Assembly: GCF_028290495.1 (NCBI RefSeq)
Contig: NZ_JAQGJT010000044.1
Location: 1-64,000 of the forward strand
Direction of reading: 5' to 3'
DNA length: 64,000 bases
DNA from: Tardiphaga sp.
GTDB taxonomy: Bacteria > Pseudomonadota > Alphaproteobacteria > Rhizobiales > Xanthobacteraceae
In this document: one piece after another, positions 1-9,352 of the stretch
Layout of the letters: each line of letters begins with the position of its first letter
Position numbering within the stretch: position 1 is the stretch's first letter
The notes under the pieces: model-generated
Told to the model about the DNA's origin: nothing
Databases searched by the model: none
What the model saw: the letters and a program-made list of their open reading frames with translations, nothing else
Program-made: the position numbers and the translations under genes

Positions 1-1
1 C

Positions 2-2290
2 GTGCTCAACACGATCGCTGCGACCATGCGCACCGAAGAGCTCCTCAAGGAATCGCAGCTGCTTACCCAGGAACTGCAGGCCCGCCAGACGGAACTGACC
101 CGCAAGCAGGAAGAACTTCACGCGACCAACGAGGAACTGCAGGAGAAGGCGCAGCTGCTCGAAAACGAAAAGAAGCAGGTGGAAAACAAGAATCTCGAAA
201 TCGAGATGGCTCGGCGCGCGCTGGAGGAGAAGGCCGAGCAGCTGGCGCTTACGTCCAAGTACAAATCCGAATTCCTGGCTAACATGTCACATGAATTGCG
301 CACGCCGCTCAACTCGATCCTCATCCTAAGCCAGCAGCTTGCGGAAAACGTCCCCGGTAACTTGTCGGATCGGCAAGTCGAGTTCTCACGGAATATCAAT
401 TCGTCGGGCTCCGATCTGCTAAACCTCATCAATGACATTCTGGATCTTTCCAAGATCGAGTCCGGCACGGTCACGGTCGAAGTGGAGGAGATCACCTTCG
501 ACCGGCTACGGGAAAACATCGAACGCAATTTCCGGCATGTGGCCGAAGCCAAAAACCTCCCATTTGCCGTCCGCTTCGCGCCAGACCTGCCGCGGTTTAT
601 GGAGAGCGACGACAAGCGCCTTCAGCAGATACTGAAGAACCTGCTTTCGAACGCGGTTAAGTTCACGGCTCGAGGGCATGTCCACGTGAGAGTCGGAATG
701 GCCACCCAAGGCTGGAGCGCCAATCATCCAGTGCTCGGCAAAGCCGGGCAGGTGGTCGCGTTCGCCGTCGAAGATACCGGCATTGGTATTGCGCCTGAAA
801 AACAGCGCCTGATCTTCGAAGCGTTCCAGCAGGCCGACGCTGGCACATCACGGCGATACGGCGGAACCGGTCTCGGTCTGGCCATCAGTCGGGAACTCGC
901 GGCGCTGCTGGGGGGGGAGATAAAGCTTGCCAGCGAGGCGGGCAAAGGAAGTACGTTTACGCTTTTTCTTCCGGCGCAATTCCCCGGGCGCGAGAGCGCG
1001 CACATCGCGGGTTCGGAAGGGTCCGCCGCACGGCCGCCCGTGGCCCGTGAACTCATGGTGCTGCCGCTCGTGCGCGAAGAGCCCATTGAGGACGATCGTG
1101 ACCTCATCGTCGAGGACGATCCAGTCCTTTTGATCATTGAGGATGATGTGCACTACGCCCGGATATTGCTCGGACTGGCGCAAGACAAGGGCTTCAAGGG
1201 CATCATCACGACCCGCGGAGCGGCGGCTCTTCCGCTCGCCCGCCAATACAAGCCAACCGCCATCTCGCTCGATATCTTCCTCCCTGACATGCTCGGTTGG
1301 ACTGTGCTAAATCAGCTCAAGCTCGAACCCTTGACGCGCCACATCCCGGTCCAGATTGTTACTCTTGAGGAGGAGCGGCATCACGGCCTGTCGCATGGCG
1401 CGTTCTCATACCTCGTGAAAGAGCCGACCACCGACGGCTTGGAGGCGGCATTCGACCGTCTGAGGGAGTTTACCTTGCCGCGCACGAAGCGGCTGTTGAT
1501 TGTAGAGGACAACGACATCGAGCGCGGATCGATCGTAGAATTGCTGGACCATGATGATATCGAACTGGTGCCGGTCGGAAGCGGAGCTGAAGCACTGGCA
1601 GCTCTTAGGAAAAGCCTGTTCGACTGCATCGTGCTCGATTTACGCCTGCCGGATATGACTGGCTTCGAACTCCTTGAACGACTTCATTCGGAGCCGACCG
1701 TGGCCAGCATCCCCGTGGTCGTTTTCACAGGCAAGGATCTGAGCCTGCAGGAGCAGTTGAAACTTAAGTCAATGGCCAAAAGCATCGTGCTCAAGGATGT
1801 TCAGTCGCCGGAGCGGCTCTTGGATGAAACGGCGTTGTTCCTGCACCGCGTCGTTACTGATTTGCCATCCCACAAGCAGGCCATGATCGAACGGCTTCAC
1901 GGCTCGAAGGAAATTCTGCGGAACCGCAAGGTGCTGGTGGTCGACGACGACGCCCGCAACATCTTCGCGCTCACCTCGCTGCTAGAGAACCACGAGGTCG
2001 ACGTCGTCAGTACGACGAAGGGCAAAGATGCGATCGAGTTGATCGAAAATACGCCCGATATCAGCCTCGTGCTGATGGATATCATGATGCCCGAAATGGA
2101 CGGATACGAGACCATACGCAGGATACGGGCCGTCCCGAAATTTAAGACCCTTCCGATTCTGGCGCTTACGGCTAAGGCAATGAAGGGAGACCGAGAGAAA
2201 TGCCTTGAGGCCGGGGCGAGCGATTATATCTCGAAACCTGTCAATACCGACCAGCTTCTTTCGCTCATGAAAGTATGGCTCTACCGATGA
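2..2290 (+). CDS. Hybrid sensor histidine kinase with three receiver domains (5' partial)
   Basis: The frame is open at the window edge, so the true start and the sensory part lie upstream. Residues 10-85 are a Glu/Lys-rich coiled coil. A HisKA dimerisation domain follows, with the phosphorylated His in SHELRTPLNS (His97), then a HATPase_c domain with the N box (NLLSNAVKFT) and G boxes (DTGIG, GGTGLGL). Three receiver domains follow, with candidate phospho-Asp at about 424 (SLDIFLPDM), 546 (VLDLRLPDM) and 693 (LMDIMMPEMDG). Only the third looks fully canonical, ending in ISKP. Such proteins relay phosphate from His to Asp. It sits 19 bp before a second kinase and a lone receiver on the same strand, so the three probably form one signalling operon. 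The signal is unknown because the input domain is missing. Confidence 0.93.
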   Translation: MLNTIAATMRTEELLKESQLLTQELQARQTELTRKQEELHATNEELQEKAQLLENEKKQVENKNLEIEMARRALEEKAEQLALTSKYKSEFLANMSHELRTPLNSILILSQQLAENVPGNLSDRQVEFSRNINSSGSDLLNLINDILDLSKIESGTVTVEVEEITFDRLRENIERNFRHVAEAKNLPFAVRFAPDLPRFMESDDKRLQQILKNLLSNAVKFTARGHVHVRVGMATQGWSANHPVLGKAGQVVAFAVEDTGIGIAPEKQRLIFEAFQQADAGTSRRYGGTGLGLAISRELAALLGGEIKLASEAGKGSTFTLFLPAQFPGRESAHIAGSEGSAARPPVARELMVLPLVREEPIEDDRDLIVEDDPVLLIIEDDVHYARILLGLAQDKGFKGIITTRGAAALPLARQYKPTAISLDIFLPDMLGWTVLNQLKLEPLTRHIPVQIVTLEEERHHGLSHGAFSYLVKEPTTDGLEAAFDRLREFTLPRTKRLLIVEDNDIERGSIVELLDHDDIELVPVGSGAEALAALRKSLFDCIVLDLRLPDMTGFELLERLHSEPTVASIPVVVFTGKDLSLQEQLKLKSMAKSIVLKDVQSPERLLDETALFLHRVVTDLPSHKQAMIERLHGSKEILRNRKVLVVDDDARNIFALTSLLENHEVDVVSTTKGKDAIELIENTPDISLVLMDIMMPEMDGYETIRRIRAVPKFKTLPILALTAKAMKGDREKCLEAGASDYISKPVNTDQLLSLMKVWLYR

Positions 2291-2309
2291 AAAGCAGCGG
2301 CTTCGCAAG

Positions 2310-3518
2310 ATGAGTGTTCTCAGTGTTCAGCCCAATAGCAATCAGGCGTCACAAACAGGCGCGGATGTTGCGTCGGCAGACGGCATGAGCGGCGTAGCTA
2401 ACATCCTCATCGTCGATGATGAGCCGAAGAATCTAACCGTGCTTGAAACCGTGCTCGAATCGCCTCGATATCGGCTGATTCGCGCTGAATCGGCCGATAC
2501 GGCGCTTTTAGCGCTGCTCAGGTACGATTTCGCCGTGCTCATTCTGGATGTCCAGATGCCCGGCATTACCGGGTTCGAGCTTGCCCAGATGATCAAAGAG
2601 CGCAAGAAGACGTCCGAGGTGCCAATCATCTTTTTAACGGCCTATTACAACGAGGATCAGCACGTCATCGAAGGTTACCACAGCGGTGCGGTCGACTACC
2701 TCTTGAAGCCCATAAATCCCTCCATTCTCCGATCCAAAGTGTCTGTTCTTGTCGAGCTGTTCGTGAAGCAGCGCCAACTGGAGGAGGCCAACCGGGCGCT
2801 ATCTACCGAAGTGGCGGAACGCCGTCTGGTACAAATGAGACTGAGCGAACTCAATGATACGCTGGAGCAGCGGGTTCTCGACCGAACCGAAGCCCATAAG
2901 CGGGCCGAGGAACAAGTCCGTCTGTTGATGGCCGAGGTCAATCACCGCTCCAAAAATCTACTTAGCGTCGTCACGGCGATCGCTCAGCAGACCGCGGCCA
3001 CCAGCCCGCAGGAGTTTGTTATAAAATTTTCGAGCCGTGTGCAGGCGCTGGCCGTAAGTCATGACCTTCTAGTCAAGAGCCAGTGGAGAAGCATTGATGT
3101 TTCCGATCTCATTTGTGGACAGCTTGCTCATTTCGACGACCTTGTCGGGAAACGAATTTTGTTCGACGGTCCCCGCCTTCACTTGTCCTCTGCCGCGGCG
3201 CAGTCCATGGGAATGGTCGTCCACGAGTTGGCCACCAACACGGTCAAGTACGGAGCATTATCGTGTGAAAAGGGCCGGATCGAAATCGTCTGGGAGACCG
3301 ACGACACCCGCGCCGAGCCAATTTTTTCAATTAGCTGGACTGAGGTCGATGGACCTCCCATCTGCGCTCCCTCCCATCGAGGGTTTGGAACGACGGTTGT
3401 CACAAAAATGGTAGAGATGGGTCTCGATGGCGAGACCGTTCTGGACTATCGTTCAACTGGCCTGATTTGGAGGTTTTCTTGCCCCTTGAACAATGTTCTA
3501 GAGGCCTTGTCGGTATGA
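2310..3518 (+). CDS. Response regulator receiver fused to HWE/HisKA_2-type histidine kinase
   Basis: The protein has 402 residues. A receiver domain (about 28-150) carries the acidic pocket IVDDEP, phospho-Asp at about 80 (LILDVQMPG) and the conserved Lys in LLKPINPS. A coiled-coil linker (about 155-205) leads to an HWE-type kinase core: the phospho-acceptor lies in NHRSKNLLS (His212) and the ATPase part has the N box HELATNTVKYGALS and the later IVWE motif that names the family. HWE kinases are abundant in Rhizobiales. A receiver at the N-terminus means this kinase is itself controlled by phosphorylation, plausibly by the hybrid kinase 19 bp upstream, and it may pass phosphate to the single-domain receiver downstream. 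No membrane segment is visible, so it is probably cytosolic. Confidence 0.92.
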   Translation: MSVLSVQPNSNQASQTGADVASADGMSGVANILIVDDEPKNLTVLETVLESPRYRLIRAESADTALLALLRYDFAVLILDVQMPGITGFELAQMIKERKKTSEVPIIFLTAYYNEDQHVIEGYHSGAVDYLLKPINPSILRSKVSVLVELFVKQRQLEEANRALSTEVAERRLVQMRLSELNDTLEQRVLDRTEAHKRAEEQVRLLMAEVNHRSKNLLSVVTAIAQQTAATSPQEFVIKFSSRVQALAVSHDLLVKSQWRSIDVSDLICGQLAHFDDLVGKRILFDGPRLHLSSAAAQSMGMVVHELATNTVKYGALSCEKGRIEIVWETDDTRAEPIFSISWTEVDGPPICAPSHRGFGTTVVTKMVEMGLDGETVLDYRSTGLIWRFSCPLNNVLEALSV

Positions 3519-3546
3519 CCGCTTTTGTTGAATACGGGGTGTGGGG

Positions 3547-3897
3547 ATGACCGTACGTGTTTTGGTTGTGGAGGACGAGGCGATCATTGCGATTGATATC
3601 GCGGATCAGCTGACTGTAGCCGGTTTCCAGGTCGTCGGGCCCGTGCCGTCGGTCGCAAAGGCACTCAGGTTGATAAGCGAGGAGGGGTGCGACGCCGCTG
3701 TGCTTGACGTTAACCTGCGTGATGAAACAACCGAAGCCGTCGCGCTTGTATTGCGTTCGCGAGGCACGCCTTTCCTGTTCCTGTCGGCGGTCCCCAGGGA
3801 TCGCCTTCCGTCTGGATTTCACGACGAGGTGCTTTTACCGAAGCCGGTCAAGCCCGCGATACTGGTTGCAGCTTTGCTAAGTTCGATTGCCGAATAG
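3547..3897 (+). CDS. Single-domain response regulator (CheY-like receiver)
   Basis: This 116-residue protein is one receiver domain with no output domain. The acidic pair is in VVEDEAII, the phospho-Asp is about residue 54 (AVLDVNLRDE), and the conserved Lys is in LPKPVKP. The ATG at 3547 is chosen because it follows a G-rich stretch; a GTG six bases earlier is possible. Stand-alone receivers next to HWE kinases commonly act as phosphate sinks or protein-interaction switches. It lies 28 bp after the HWE kinase and probably shares its transcript. Confidence 0.88.
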   Translation: MTVRVLVVEDEAIIAIDIADQLTVAGFQVVGPVPSVAKALRLISEEGCDAAVLDVNLRDETTEAVALVLRSRGTPFLFLSAVPRDRLPSGFHDEVLLPKPVKPAILVAALLSSIAE

Positions 3898-5149
3898 GAC
3901 GCAACAAGTCTGAACTTGCTCTGCTGACAATGTGGAACGATCACCAGACGATATTAGGTCGCAGTGGCGATAGAAAGCGCTGAATGCCCGGCCATTGCAA
4001 CATTGCCATCGTTTGGCACGGAAACTCATCGTTTAGTGAGCATCGGCGACGACGGCGGTCGGCCCGATCCTAAAAGGCTTAGTGAGTGCTCGGCGGCGAC
4101 GCCGGTCCGGACTCGGTAGAGGTCAGAGTGGTTGGGCTTATGCGGCAGATCACTCTGCCAATATTCCATAAGCGCTCATTGGCGCCTCGCTACACTGCTT
4201 CACTTGGCAACGTCGTAGTTAGGTCAGCGATCTTGCGAAACTGACCCAACAACTCCGGCTGGCGTTACGCGAGATAGCACGCAACGCGCTCGCTACCGAT
4301 CGGTTGCCAACATACCCCTCCGCGATCGTTACATGCAGGTGCTTCTACCATAGCTTCTCTGGATCGAGGTGATCGGCTCCTACAGACGCGAAAGCTCGCG
4401 CTCCATCGGTGCAATCGCTACGCGGTCATGCCTTTATAGTATCGGCGTTTGCGCATCCACCAGTTCGAAGTGCGACTTTGGCGTAAGGCGGAGGCATAGC
4501 TGACGGCATTATTGTCGGCGTTGATCTTCATCCCTTCGCCTCGAACCGCCTAACGGTTCCGCCTTGCGTCAAATGACGGACACCGCCTGCGGGCAAACTT
4601 GTTCTTGAACAGTCCGGTCAACTCTCTTCACCGATGCCGTCGAGTACTTGCAATTTCCGCGCAATACCGCGGATATCGGTGCCCAACGCCGAGCGAACTT
4701 GGTCCTTGGTACCCTGCGCTCGATCGCTTAGGCGGTCATGCGCTGCTCGTAGATTAGCGGCAGCCGGTTGATCCGCCTATTGCAGGTGAAGGCTTTGTCG
4801 ACCGGGAGCTCGGCAAAGATCGCCGCGTCGATCTGGCCCGTTGTGAAAAATCGAACTCTGGTGCTGACGCTCATCTTTGGTCTTGGGTACCCTCAAGGCT
4901 AGCCGTTCGGCCGCCTTTCGGTATCTGTCAATCTGACAGATACCGTCCTTCAGCCATGGTCTGGCTTGCGACGGTTACGTGTTCAAAGTCATACCAGGCT
5001 TACGCGTCTTCGACTATCGAGCGCGAGTCAGCGATCGCGTCACTGGGCAACGCGTCCGCGGATGGCACTTGGTGACGAACCAGGCTGCGGACCTGTTCTC
5101 GCCGCGGCTATTTGCGTGTAAAGATGAGGTGTACAAGGAAGTGGCCGGA
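3898..5149. other. Gene-free, apparently decayed stretch between the kinase operon and the LysR gene
   Basis: I see no convincing gene on either strand over about 1.25 kb: every frame is broken by stops. Two imperfect direct copies beginning TTAGTGAG (about 4033-4060 and 4079-4109) and a 12-bp inverted repeat at 4919-4945 are the only structures I found. A frame can be opened upstream of the LysR start (from a GTG at 4979), but it adds 57 residues that do not resemble the family. The stretch looks like degraded former coding DNA or an insertion remnant, but I cannot name its source. Confidence 0.5.
4919..4945. promoter_or_regulatory. Perfect 12-bp inverted repeat upstream of the LysR gene
   Basis: The arms CGGTATCTGTCA and TGACAGATACCG pair perfectly around a 3-base spacer (ATC). 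The centre contains a T-N11-A pattern, as LysR-type sites do, and the site lies about 205 bp before the LysR start at 5150. No T-tract follows, so an operator is more likely than a terminator. The link to the LysR protein is inference. Confidence 0.45.
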
Positions 5150-6088
5150 ATGGATCTGAAACAAATCAGTTATTTTATGTGGGTATACGAGGAGCGCAGT
5201 TTCAGCAAGGCGGCAGCGAAAGCCAACGTGGTGCAAAGCGCGCTCAGTATGCAGATCCGCCGCATCGAAGATGAGTTCGGCGTGCTTCTCTTCAACCGGT
5301 TACCGCGCGGCGTTGAGCCGACCGAAGCCGGTCGCAAGTTCTACGATCGCTGCGTGCTTATCGCACGTAATCTGGCGGAAGCGCGCGAAGAATTGTCGGG
5401 CGCGAGCGATCTGGCGGCGGTCTCCGGCGTGATCCGGGTGGGACTGCCGGGGTCGTTCAACCGCGGCGTGCTGCGAGACGTCCTGCTGCCGTTCATGGAG
5501 AGATATCCCGGGGTTCAGTTGACGATCTCCGAAGCATATACTGGAACATTGATTGACTGGGTGCGCGAGGGAAGCGTCGATTTTGCTCTCGGGGTACGCC
5601 CGTCGGAAGAAGGCGGCTTAATCCAGAAGCTGATTTACAGCGACCGCGTCGTGCTGATGTCCGGCGCGCCTGTTAATGGCGCATCATTCCGGCCTTGCGA
5701 TCTAAGCCAGGCCGAGAACCTGAAATTAATCTTGCCTGCTCAAAATCAAAGCTTCGGTTCTCTCGTCCAAAAATACATCGATCAGGGATTCATCCGGACT
5801 GCCAAGACCATCGAAATCAATGGCACCGTCGGCGCTTTCCAGCTGGCGCGGTATTCGGACTGGGGCGTGCTGACGCCATTCGTGTCACTATGCCGCGAGT
5901 CTGGCCGATCCGGGATGTACATCTATCCGATTGTCAATCCCGACATTCCGTTCGATCTCTACCTCGTCTACGACAAGAGGCGCCCGCCAAATATTGCAGC
6001 GCGGCAATTCATTGCGGCCATTGAGGCCGAGTTGCGTCACGTCGATGCCATCTGGAAGGAGCTCACGGCCTCCCCATCGCAAATTTAG
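5150..6088 (+). CDS. LysR-family transcriptional regulator
   Basis: A 312-residue LysR-type regulator. The N-terminal winged helix-turn-helix (about residues 1-60) begins MDLKQISYF and contains the recognition-helix region QSALSMQIRRIE. A substrate-binding-like effector domain follows (about 90-300; IRVGLPGSFNRG and VDFALGVRP are typical first-strand and hinge sequences). The ATG at 5150 is chosen because it matches the family N-terminus and is preceded by AAGGAAG; the frame is open further upstream but unlike LysR proteins there. It lies about 200 bp before an MFS transporter and the catabolic genes that follow on the same strand, so it is the likely activator of that cluster, with the pathway substrate or an intermediate as co-inducer (inference). 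Confidence 0.9.
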   Translation: MDLKQISYFMWVYEERSFSKAAAKANVVQSALSMQIRRIEDEFGVLLFNRLPRGVEPTEAGRKFYDRCVLIARNLAEAREELSGASDLAAVSGVIRVGLPGSFNRGVLRDVLLPFMERYPGVQLTISEAYTGTLIDWVREGSVDFALGVRPSEEGGLIQKLIYSDRVVLMSGAPVNGASFRPCDLSQAENLKLILPAQNQSFGSLVQKYIDQGFIRTAKTIEINGTVGAFQLARYSDWGVLTPFVSLCRESGRSGMYIYPIVNPDIPFDLYLVYDKRRPPNIAARQFIAAIEAELRHVDAIWKELTASPSQI

Positions 6089-6284
6089 TCGCTATCAGCT
6101 TTCGAGATAGCAGATATCAGCCAAGCATCGCTATCGACGCCGGCCGGTTTCCTTACTGTCGCTCGCAAGCAAGAAGCGCTGCGTCCTCTCTTCGGTCAAA
6201 TATTCTCGGCCGACCCGATGATCGTCTTCACTTCGTGCGTCCGCCAAAAAGGCGCGCGCTAAAAACGTCAAAGGGGAAACGGGA

Positions 6285-7586
6285 ATGCAACCTCCGCTCA
6301 CTTACACCCGCAAAGAGAAGAGTAGCGTACTGATTTCCACGCTGTTCGGCTACGGTCTCGACTTTTACAATATTCTCATCATCGCGTTCATCATGGGGGC
6401 TATCCAGAAGTCCCTCAATATCTCGCTCACAGAAGCCGGCGTCATCACAACGGTAACGCTTGCCGGCTCGGTAATAGGTGGCGTGCTTTTCGGGTGGCTG
6501 GGTGACCGCATCGGTCGCAAGAATTCGCTGATGTGGACGCTCGGGCTGTTTTCGGTCGGCGCCATTCTGTCGGCCTTCGCTTGGGATTTCAATTCGTTGC
6601 TGGTGACGCGGGCCATCACCGGCGTAGGTCTCGGCGGCGAATGGGGCGCCGGAATCGTTCTGTTCAACGAAGTTTGGGACAAAAACAGACGTGGCTTCGG
6701 TAGTTCCGTGGTGCAGGCGGCATCAACGGGCGGCATCGCGGCGGCGTCAATAGTCGCGGTGTGGTCACTGAGCACGTTCAGCCCGGACTGGGGCTGGCGC
6801 GTCGCGCTACTAACCGGCGGTGCCCCCATTTTGCTAATGGTCTATGTCCGCTTCTGGATGCCGGAATCGAAGCTATGGCTCGAATATGAGCGCATGCGCG
6901 CAGCTGGCGAACTGCCACCGGAAAAGGCGGCCGCCGCCAATCCACTGATCGAGATCTTCAAAGGGGCGTCGCTGCGCTACACGATCCTCGGTTTCTTAAT
7001 CGTATCGGGCTACATGTTCGCGTTCTACGCCGTCACCATCTTCATGCCGGGCTACATGCGCGCATTGGGAGCCGAATCGGAAGCTATCCGTACTGTAACG
7101 ATCGTATTCTCGACCGGGCTCGCTCTGGCCTTTCTGGTATTTGGCTGGTTTACCGACAGTCTTGGCCGTAAAATCGGTGTGGTCGGCCCGACGCTGATCA
7201 GCATCATTGGCCTCATCGGCATCTATTCAACGGCGGGTGCGAGCTTTCCCGGATCGCTGCTCGTTTGGCCACTGTTTGGCTGGTACGTGTTCTGGGGACT
7301 CGGCCAAACGGCCGCTGGCATGTTCGGCTGCTGGTTCTCCGAGCTCTATCCTGTCGAATTGCGCGCGACCGCCGTCTCGACGATCTACATGGTCGGCCGT
7401 GGCGTCGGCAGCATTGCACCGTTCGTCGTGCCGGTCGTTGCCGCTCATTCGAGCAACGGGATGGCGGGCGGCATGATGGTGGGCTTTGCCGCCGCAGTGA
7501 TTTGCGCAGTGGCCGCTTTGCTATTGCCGGAAACGGCGGGCCGCTCCTTCGCGGTGATCGAGACGAAGGCGCGGTCGGCGGCCTAA
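6285..7586 (+). CDS. MFS transporter (aromatic-acid/sugar symporter type)
   Basis: A 433-residue integral membrane protein with about 12 hydrophobic segments, the usual size for the major facilitator superfamily. The loop 2-3 signature is visible as GWLGDRIGRKNS and its repeat in the second half as GWFTDSLGRKIG. The arrangement resembles the aromatic acid:H+ symporter and metabolite:H+ symporter families. A purine-rich ribosome site (AAAGGGGAAA) precedes the ATG. It is the first gene of a run that continues with two dehydrogenases, a hydrolase and a Baeyer-Villiger monooxygenase, so it probably imports the growth substrate. The substrate itself cannot be read from the sequence. Confidence 0.9.
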   Translation: MQPPLTYTRKEKSSVLISTLFGYGLDFYNILIIAFIMGAIQKSLNISLTEAGVITTVTLAGSVIGGVLFGWLGDRIGRKNSLMWTLGLFSVGAILSAFAWDFNSLLVTRAITGVGLGGEWGAGIVLFNEVWDKNRRGFGSSVVQAASTGGIAAASIVAVWSLSTFSPDWGWRVALLTGGAPILLMVYVRFWMPESKLWLEYERMRAAGELPPEKAAAANPLIEIFKGASLRYTILGFLIVSGYMFAFYAVTIFMPGYMRALGAESEAIRTVTIVFSTGLALAFLVFGWFTDSLGRKIGVVGPTLISIIGLIGIYSTAGASFPGSLLVWPLFGWYVFWGLGQTAAGMFGCWFSELYPVELRATAVSTIYMVGRGVGSIAPFVVPVVAAHSSNGMAGGMMVGFAAAVICAVAALLLPETAGRSFAVIETKARSAA

Positions 7587-7668
7587 GCAAGCGTTGCGGG
7601 AATAGCGCGGCGTGACACCGCCTTGCATTCTGGTGGCAGACTCCTGCATCGACACCACGAAGGGTATA

Positions 7669-8460
7669 ATGGACCGTCATTCAATGTTCAATCTCGATGG
7701 CCAAGTGGCGTTTGTCACCGGTGCCGCAAAAGGTCTCGGCCTCGCAATGGCCGAAATCACGGCCCAATCGGGCGCGCACGTCGTCATGACCGACATCAAT
7801 TCGGAAGCGCTCGATGTTTCGGTGAAGCGTCTGCGCGCGCAGGGGCTCGATGTGCACGGAGAGGTCGTGGACGTCGCCGACATAGAACTGCTGGCGCGAA
7901 CGATCGATGATGCAGCAGCAAGGTTCGGTAGGCTCGACATCGTGTTCGCCAATGCCGGCCTTTCGGCGGGATCGGGGCCGCTCGCCGAAAACGGCGGGAT
8001 GGCGCAGGTCGATCTTGATCGCTGGAACAGGCTGTTACAGATCAACCTCACCAGCGTTTTCGTAACGATCCGCACGGCGGCGGCGCATATGATGAAGCAG
8101 CGCTCTGGTCGCCTGATCGTGACGGCGTCGGTGGCTGGCGTTCGCGGCGAGCGGATGTGCGGCTATGCCTATGCCGCCACCAAGGCGGCAATTAGTAATC
8201 TCGTCCGCCAGAGTTCGATCGAGTTGTCGCCACACAATGTCACGATCAATGCGATCGCACCCGGACCGTTCCTCACCGATATTGGCCAGGGCCGCCTGCA
8301 CGACGCCAACGTCGCTGCGGGATTTATTGCCGACGTGCCGATGGGCCGGCTCGGCCAGCCCGACGAGATCAAGGGATTGGCATTACTGCTGGCGTCTCCG
8401 GCCTCGAGCTACATCACTGGCACCGTTATCCCGATCGACGGCGGCGCTACCGCATCCTGA
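7669..8460 (+). CDS. SDR-family NAD(P)-dependent oxidoreductase
   Basis: A 263-residue classical short-chain dehydrogenase. The cofactor motif is TGAAKGLGLA, the NAG motif is in FANAGLS, and the catalytic Ser and YxxxK are in TASVAG and YAYAATKAA. The end (TGTVIPIDGGA) is typical of the family. The start at 7669 follows ACGAAGG; an ATG at 7684 is also possible. Asp in the second strand (MTDINSE) favours NAD(H). It is followed 27 bp later by a second SDR, and together they could oxidise an alcohol to the ketone used by the monooxygenase downstream. The substrate is inferred only from context. Confidence 0.9.
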   Translation: MDRHSMFNLDGQVAFVTGAAKGLGLAMAEITAQSGAHVVMTDINSEALDVSVKRLRAQGLDVHGEVVDVADIELLARTIDDAAARFGRLDIVFANAGLSAGSGPLAENGGMAQVDLDRWNRLLQINLTSVFVTIRTAAAHMMKQRSGRLIVTASVAGVRGERMCGYAYAATKAAISNLVRQSSIELSPHNVTINAIAPGPFLTDIGQGRLHDANVAAGFIADVPMGRLGQPDEIKGLALLLASPASSYITGTVIPIDGGATAS

Positions 8461-8487
8461 ATTGATGCCGAGACTCTGGAGAATTAC

Positions 8488-9249
8488 ATGTCGAAGCTAC
8501 TCGCAGGCAGGGTCGCCGCCGTCACCGGCGCCGCACAGGGATTAGGCGCCGCCTTCGCGCTGGCGCTCGCGGAACAGGGTGCGAATGTACTCGTCGGCGA
8601 TGTTACCTCGACGGAGACGACATGCGCGAGCGTGCGCGCTCGTGGCGGCGAGGTACACGGCATGACGCTCGACGTCACCAGTTCCGAGTCGGTCAAGGAG
8701 TTTGCCCGTGAAGCGGTTGACCGGTTCGGGCGTCTCGACATTCTCGTCAACAACGCCGCGATCTCCGGCGGCATCCAGCTCACGACGCTAGTCGGTGTCA
8801 GCTCCGAAGAGTGGGACCGGGTGATGGCCGTCAACGTCCGCGGCACTTTCGAATGCATTAAAGCGGGAGCGCCCCTAATGAAGGCTAATGGATACGGCAA
8901 GATTATCAATCTCACCTCCGGTACCGCCATCAAGGGTTCGCCTGGCCTGCCGCATTACGTGGCGTCGAAAGGCGCTATCATCTCGTTGACCCGCGCCGCC
9001 GCACGCGAACTCGGCGCCGACGGCATTCGCGTCAACGCGCTGGCGCCCGGATTGACGATGAGCGAGGCGATGAAAAACAATCCTAGCTGGTCCGACACCG
9101 TAATCGCCAACAACATCGCGTCACGCGCGCTGAAGCGCGAAGCGAAGCCGGACGATTTGCTAGGCGCCCTGATTTTCCTGGCGTCTGCCGCCAGCGATTT
9201 CGTCACCGGGCAAACGCTGTCGGTCGATGGCGGTTCGGTGATGAACTGA
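8488..9249 (+). CDS. SDR-family NAD(P)-dependent oxidoreductase
   Basis: A 253-residue classical SDR with cofactor motif TGAAQGLGAAF, NNAAISGG, catalytic Ser in NLTSGTAIKG and YVASKGA for the Tyr-Lys pair, and the terminal TGQTLSVDGG. GVSSEEWDRVMAVNVRG is the usual fourth-helix sequence. It is a distant paralogue of the preceding gene rather than a recent duplicate. The two probably act on successive or stereochemically different alcohols in the same pathway. A 6-bp hairpin (AGCCGT-ATC-ACGGCT) lies at its stop codon and may moderate read-through. Confidence 0.9.
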   Translation: MSKLLAGRVAAVTGAAQGLGAAFALALAEQGANVLVGDVTSTETTCASVRARGGEVHGMTLDVTSSESVKEFAREAVDRFGRLDILVNNAAISGGIQLTTLVGVSSEEWDRVMAVNVRGTFECIKAGAPLMKANGYGKIINLTSGTAIKGSPGLPHYVASKGAIISLTRAAARELGADGIRVNALAPGLTMSEAMKNNPSWSDTVIANNIASRALKREAKPDDLLGALIFLASAASDFVTGQTLSVDGGSVMN

Positions 9250-9352
9250 GCCGTATCACGGCTGACGATGGCAGCTATCAGCACATCAAACTGCCGGCTC
9301 GCTGTCCACAAGGCTAGTAAGGCCCGGCAGTGCATGATTGGAAGGAAATATA

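Noticed and set aside
4979-5149. Upstream extension of the LysR frame from a GTG
   Set aside because: The added 57 residues do not resemble LysR N-termini, and a good ribosome site precedes the ATG at 5150.
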